Shown here piece by piece: positions 59,921-64,000 of a DNA stretch of 64,000 bases (position 1 is its first letter; every line of letters begins with the position of its first letter). The DNA comes from Caldicellulosiruptor diazotrophicus (GTDB lineage Bacteria > Bacillota > Thermoanaerobacteria > Caldicellulosiruptorales > Caldicellulosiruptoraceae), in NCBI RefSeq assembly GCF_017347585.1, contig NZ_AP024480.1, positions 1,386,001-1,450,000 of the forward strand, read 5' to 3'. Below the pieces are notes generated by a model that was not told where the DNA came from, did not search any database, and saw nothing but the letters and a program-made list of their open reading frames with translations. The translations under genes were made by a program, and so were the position numbers.

Positions 59921-62443
59921 TCACTTTTTCGTCTTAATTCTTAAAACTGTAACCGAATATTTATCAAAAGTATAGTCAAAACTATTACTTATTCCCTTTA
60001 TTTTCTTTGTCTTGGGAGTTATTAAATTTGGTTGCTCAAAGCTATTCTCATCTTCCAAATTAGAGGATGTTAGTACTATTGCTGTACCTTCTGGGTTAAT
60101 CTTGTCTTTAGCAATCCCATTTAGATTGATTCTAACTTTTCTATTTGAGGAAGATATATTGACTACTTTTATTATAATGTCATTGTTTGAATCTATTGAG
60201 GCATTTGCATAAATGTCTTTGATAATCATGTTGTCAACTACATCATGAATCAATTTTCCATCAAGATAGCATTTAATTCTATTACCATCCAATTCAATTT
60301 TGATATCATACCATTTGTTGGGCATAACTGTAACATTTGCTGATTTCCCAACAATATACTTTGTACCATTTACACATCTTTCAATGGCTGTTGTTGTATT
60401 TCCCCATCCTCCAATGTTCCACCAATAATAATTGTTTGAATCCTTTAATCCGAATATAATCAAGAATCCTTCATTACCACTTACTTTTCTTGCCTTAACT
60501 TGAATGGTATAATTGCTCCAATTTGAATCTCCAGCAACAGCGTAGCAGTTTTCAGCATTGCTTGTCTGTGAAAATATCCCATTTTCTATATTCCACATTC
60601 CTCTTACAATTTGCCATTTGCCATATGAGTCTTTAAAATTATCAGCAAAAAGCGTTCTTCTAGTTTTGTTGTCTATAACCTTAAAGTCTTTAAACTCGGC
60701 TTCTGTAATCCATGTACCAAGCCCGACCATGCCAGTAATATCTGCTGATTTATTAGATGATGTGGTTTTGAGAGTAATTGGTAATATATACTTTCCCTTA
60801 TTTTCATTGAAAATTTTTTGAACATAATAATTTGGTGTTGCATAAGCCATTTCATTATTAAACTTAATAAGAGTTGGTTCCCATTGTGTGGCATATTGTT
60901 TTGCTAAAAGTGGTGCGTAAGATGCCATCAATACAACATCTGAATTTTTCTCTAAACCCAATAAATAAGCAGCTTCTGCAAGTGCAGCTTCTAAATTATT
61001 TCTCCTCCCAAGTCCATGCGCAGCATATTCCCCTACAAATACCTTCGGCCCTTTTCTGTCATATGTTGAGTATCTATCCGTATTCATCAAAAACCATTCG
61101 AGTGCCATATAATAATGCTCATCAATTATATCTGCCTTCTTCGTCGTTTTAGCCCATGTCCATGCATCATCAAATATCTTTCCACTTGGAGCAGGTCCAG
61201 CTGCAAAAATCACCTTTATGTTAGGATATTTCTTTTTAATTGCATCATAGAACTTTTCATATCTGATATAATAATCTGTCCCCCATTGTTCATTTCCTAT
61301 GGCTATGAATTTCAAGTTAAATGGTTTCGGATGTCCTAACTTAGCTCTCACAAATCCCCATTTTGTGTTTACATCCCCATTTGCAAACTCAATTAAATCT
61401 AAAGCATCCTGAATGTACTCATCTAGTCTATTTAAATCTATCATATCACCATTTCTTGCTTGACAAGCCATACCGCAGTTTATAACTGGCACAGGTTCTG
61501 CACCTATGTCCTCACAAAACTGAAAATACTCATAAAATCCTAAACCAAACGACTGATAGTATCCCCATAAGTTTTCTATTGTTGGACGCTCTGAAATATC
61601 ACCTATGGTATTCTTCCATCTATATGCGGTTGCCATTGTTCTTCCTTCTACTATGCAACCACCGGGGAATCTTAAAAAAGCTGGCTTCAAATCTGCAATA
61701 AGCTTTGCGATATCATATCTTAATCCATTTTTTCTATTCTTCCATGTTTTCTGAGGAAATAGAGATACCATGTCCAAATCTAATATTCCTTCTTTAGCTA
61801 CTTTTATTACAAGTTGACCATCTGAAATTGTATTAGCTGCTTTAAAGGTCAGCTCATATTGTTTCCAAGCATTTGTTATTCCCTTTACTTCAACCTTTGC
61901 TCCTATCTTTCCATTGTCATCTTCAATGGTTGCTATAATGGTATTGATTTTGTTATTTGGAGTTCTTGCATATAAAGATAACCTATAGGATTCTCCTGAT
62001 TTAATAGTTATACCATTGTAACCATAGTTAACTATCTTTACGCCTTTGTCAATTTTATTTACCTGCACTCGAAGGTAATGTGGATTTTTACTGCTAATAC
62101 TGCCTTTGTCCTCTACAGAAAACTCAACTTTATCATTTCCTATTGCGCTTATATCCCAACTTTGAAGACCGTCTGGAAATTCAAATGACCTATTTTGAAC
62201 AAGCTCTGCATAAAGCCCTCCATCAGCACCTGAGTTTATATCTTCGAAAAAGGCACCATAGAGCATTGGACTAATAGCAATACCTTTTTTGTTTACATCT
62301 ATTGATATCGATTCCTGGAAAATATTACTACTTGATGATCTTTCATATGCTACGCTCTCTTGCTGCATCCAATATCCTCCTACTAAAATAGAAACTAAAA
62401 AAATTATCAAAACAAAAAAAATTAAATTTCTTCTTAATTTCAT
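59921..62443 (-). CDS. Secreted multi-domain alpha-L-arabinofuranosidase, GH51
   Basis: The 840-residue protein has a signal or anchor segment (8-24), a CBM4-like beta-sandwich (about 85-228) and a GH51 barrel with GNEQWG (acid/base Glu385) and FVGEYAAHG (nucleophile Glu472). A concanavalin-like sandwich follows (about 598-745, DNFKDSYGKWQIVRGMW through YLDGKLIHDV). The catalytic C-terminal beta domain then appears to resume to residue 840. It would strip arabinose side chains from wall polysaccharide so that the GH43 enzyme can cut the backbone. It lies 29 bp after the permease gene. Confidence 0.9.
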   Translation of the reverse strand: MKLRRNLIFFVLIIFLVSILVGGYWMQQESVAYERSSSSNIFQESISIDVNKKGIAISPMLYGAFFEDINSGADGGLYAELVQNRSFEFPDGLQSWDISAIGNDKVEFSVEDKGSISSKNPHYLRVQVNKIDKGVKIVNYGYNGITIKSGESYRLSLYARTPNNKINTIIATIEDDNGKIGAKVEVKGITNAWKQYELTFKAANTISDGQLVIKVAKEGILDLDMVSLFPQKTWKNRKNGLRYDIAKLIADLKPAFLRFPGGCIVEGRTMATAYRWKNTIGDISERPTIENLWGYYQSFGLGFYEYFQFCEDIGAEPVPVINCGMACQARNGDMIDLNRLDEYIQDALDLIEFANGDVNTKWGFVRAKLGHPKPFNLKFIAIGNEQWGTDYYIRYEKFYDAIKKKYPNIKVIFAAGPAPSGKIFDDAWTWAKTTKKADIIDEHYYMALEWFLMNTDRYSTYDRKGPKVFVGEYAAHGLGRRNNLEAALAEAAYLLGLEKNSDVVLMASYAPLLAKQYATQWEPTLIKFNNEMAYATPNYYVQKIFNENKGKYILPITLKTTSSNKSADITGMVGLGTWITEAEFKDFKVIDNKTRRTLFADNFKDSYGKWQIVRGMWNIENGIFSQTSNAENCYAVAGDSNWSNYTIQVKARKVSGNEGFLIIFGLKDSNNYYWWNIGGWGNTTTAIERCVNGTKYIVGKSANVTVMPNKWYDIKIELDGNRIKCYLDGKLIHDVVDNMIIKDIYANASIDSNNDIIIKVVNISSSNRKVRINLNGIAKDKINPEGTAIVLTSSNLEDENSFEQPNLITPKTKKIKGISNSFDYTFDKYSVTVLRIKTKK

Positions 62444-62472
62444 TGCTCATCTTGCACCTCACATGAGAATTT

Positions 62473-63432
62473 TTACCATATCCCATGACCCAACGTTTTC
62501 TTAGATATTATATTTGCACTTATTAACAACACAAAATTGATAACAGAATTGAATAAACCCACAGCAGTTGAAAAACTCCATTGAGCTCCTATTAGACCAA
62601 GTTTATAAACATATGTAGCAATAATTTCAGAAGATTCAATGTTTAAATTGTTCTGCATTAAATACGCCTTTTCAAAGCCAACAGACATAATATTTCCTAT
62701 TCCAAGTAGTAGCAAAGTAATTACCGTTGGCATTATTGCTGGTAAATCAATATATTTGATTCTTTGTAATTTTGTTGCTCCATCAATTATTGCAGCTTCA
62801 TGAAGTTCAGGGTCCACGTTTGTCAAGGCAGCCAAATAGATGATCGCATTCCAGCCTATATGCTGCCAAATATCTGACCATACATAAACATGTTTAAAAA
62901 GCGCAGCACTACCCAAAAAATTAATAGATTCAAGTCCTATCTTTTTTAAAAGCAAATTCACTATTCCTGTTTGATCTGTTAAAAAAACTTGCAAAATTCC
63001 TACCATTACAACTGTCGAAATAAAGTGAGGAGCAAATGTAACATTTTGCACCACTTTCTGAAGTGGTTTATTAGGTAAATAATGCAAAAGTAGTGCAAAT
63101 GCTATGGTAAGAGGAAACCCTACAATAAAACCATAAACACTGAGAGTCAATGTATTGAATAATAACTGACCAAAGTTATATGCAGTAATAAAATCATAAA
63201 AATATTTCAAACCTACCCATTTACTTTTAATTATTCCTATTAAAGGATTGTAGTCTTTAAAAGCAATAATTACACCATACATAGGAATATACAGAAAGAC
63301 AATTACATAAATTAAAGTGGGCAACAGCAAAATATATAATCCCAAACTATTTTTAAATTCTTTCAATGCAATTCTTTTTTTCTTTTGCTTTATTTCAAAA
63401 GCGCCTTTTGTTGGAATGGTTGTATCAGACAT
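62473..63432 (-). CDS. Sugar ABC transporter permease (LplB type)
   Basis: This is an inner-membrane permease of the carbohydrate uptake-1 family, 319 residues, with about six transmembrane helices and the EAA loop EAAIIDGATKLQRIKYIDLPAIMPT. The N-terminus LGLYILLLPTLIYVIVFLYIPMYGVIIAFKDYNP is typical of LplB/YteP-type permeases for complex oligosaccharides. The partner permease (LplC type) is not downstream and may lie beyond the right edge. The context suggests arabino-oligosaccharide import. Confidence 0.92.
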   Translation of the reverse strand: MSDTTIPTKGAFEIKQKKKRIALKEFKNSLGLYILLLPTLIYVIVFLYIPMYGVIIAFKDYNPLIGIIKSKWVGLKYFYDFITAYNFGQLLFNTLTLSVYGFIVGFPLTIAFALLLHYLPNKPLQKVVQNVTFAPHFISTVVMVGILQVFLTDQTGIVNLLLKKIGLESINFLGSAALFKHVYVWSDIWQHIGWNAIIYLAALTNVDPELHEAAIIDGATKLQRIKYIDLPAIMPTVITLLLLGIGNIMSVGFEKAYLMQNNLNIESSEIIATYVYKLGLIGAQWSFSTAVGLFNSVINFVLLISANIISKKTLGHGIW

Positions 63433-63490
63433 TTAGTATTCCCCTCTCTTCATCAACTGACTAAGCAAAAAATGTACATATTTGCTTAAT

Positions 63491-63524
63491 AGAGGCTGTC
63501 TCAAAAATGGATAAGACAGCCTCT
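63491..63524 (-). terminator. Hairpin between solute-binding protein and permease genes
   Basis: AGAGGCTGTCT and AGACAGCCTCT form an 11-bp perfect stem with a 12-nt loop. The minus-strand tail (ATTAAGC) is poor in T. A leaky terminator or 3' stabiliser here would leave more binding protein than permease. Confidence 0.7.
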
Positions 63525-63560
63525 CTCTATTATTATCAAACCACTGTAATTGTTACTTTA

Positions 63561-64000
63561 TTATTTACCAGAAGAGAATGCTTTAAGATTCTTCATAAAT
63601 CTTTCATATGCGGCTTGATTTATTTTCAACCATTCTTGCAATTTCATCTTATTTAGTTCTTTAACGTATGCATTCCATTCTTTATCGATTGTACCTTTCA
63701 TTATCCATTCAGCAGCTTTTCTATTTGCGTAATTTATCAAGTTGGTTTGAATCTGATTTATTTTATCAGCTTCATCTGCTGAATAGAATACTGGTGGCCA
63801 TGGATCAGGATCTGCATATGGTGCTACATATTTTTTCATAAAGTTAACTTTCTGATCAGTATAGGTAAGTCTCAAGATCTTTGTATAACCCGGATCTTCA
63901 AAAACTGCCCAAGGAACGCTGTGTGCAGGGGATACTTTACAACGCCACTGTTGCTGATTCATACCAGCTGGTGGATCAGGAATATAATACCACCCTTCTG
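63561..64000 (-). CDS. Extracellular solute-binding protein, C-terminal part
   Basis: The gene enters from the right edge; 146 residues are visible, with the frame open at the edge (EGWYYIPDPPAGMNQQQW). The segment YYIPDPP, the VNFMKKYVAPYADPDPWPP region and the helical end KMKLQEWLKINQAAYERFMKNL fit the C-terminal lobe of large LplA-type binding lipoproteins. It precedes the permease gene, so it most likely supplies that transporter with arabino-oligosaccharides. Confidence 0.8.
   Translation of the reverse strand, partial: EGWYYIPDPPAGMNQQQWRCKVSPAHSVPWAVFEDPGYTKILRLTYTDQKVNFMKKYVAPYADPDPWPPVFYSADEADKINQIQTNLINYANRKAAEWIMKGTIDKEWNAYVKELNKMKLQEWLKINQAAYERFMKNLKAFSSGK

Overview
The window looks like a chromosomal segment of an extremely thermophilic, low-GC, spore-lineage Firmicute, most plausibly Caldicellulosiruptor. 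This is inferred from an AT-rich genome with GGAGG ribosome sites, Gram-positive gene neighbourhoods (recR-yaaL-bofA, obg-rpmA-prp-rplU, ruvCAB, fapR-plsX-fab), sporulation genes (spoVS, bofA), a reverse gyrase, and an arabinan-degrading glycoside hydrolase operon. No tRNA, rRNA, CRISPR array or insertion sequence was recognised.

Layout. 1-1.5 kb: a truncated 4Fe-4S protein gene diverges from a Crp/Fnr regulator across a perfect 14-bp palindrome. 1.5-6 kb: smc-ftsY. 6.1-7.4 kb: an unknown anchored protein and a frameshifted secreted amidase. 7.9-10.95 kb: spoVS and pstSCA behind an 11-bp-period Pho-box array. 10.95-18.7 kb: the FapR-controlled fatty acid operon fapR-plsX-fabH-fabD-fabG-acpP-fabF, followed by rnc and a radical SAM gene. 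18.8-22.2 kb: galU, two small acidic proteins, a GalE-like epimerase and a membrane protein.

22.1-32.3 kb: a long minus-strand DNA-end-processing cluster. In transcription order it reads hepT-mntA (type VII toxin-antitoxin), ispF, nurA, a 198-residue protein resembling a HAS barrel, herA, sbcD/mre11, sbcC/rad50, ybaB, recR, yaaL, then a terminator and bofA. The archaeal-style NurA/HerA/Mre11/Rad50 set sits where dnaX commonly precedes ybaB-recR in Firmicutes. It is the most unusual system here, and the 198-residue protein is its least understood part.

32.4-41.3 kb, plus strand: a lysine riboswitch controls asd-dapA-dapB and a stand-alone aspartokinase-type regulatory (double ACT) protein. 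Reverse gyrase and a chemotaxis receptor follow. 41.3-48.7 kb, minus: purB, aspC, a dipeptidase, a metallo-beta-lactamase-fold hydrolase, and metY-metX behind a SAM-I riboswitch. 48.7-54.6 kb, minus: yhbY, obg, rpmA-prp-rplU (with an L21-type leader) and ruvC-ruvA-ruvB-queH. 54.7-55.2 kb: a lone GNAT acetyltransferase. 55.3-64 kb, minus: an arabinan utilisation operon (solute-binding protein, permease, secreted GH51, GH43, cytoplasmic GH51, GH4) with three strong intergenic hairpins that could set unequal expression.

Functions are inferred from motifs and gene order read by eye; no database search was run. Several starts were moved from the longest open frame to a downstream codon with a proper ribosome site (pstS, acpP, ybaB, asd, mcp, metX, obg, rplU, GNAT, GH4, GH43, GH51).
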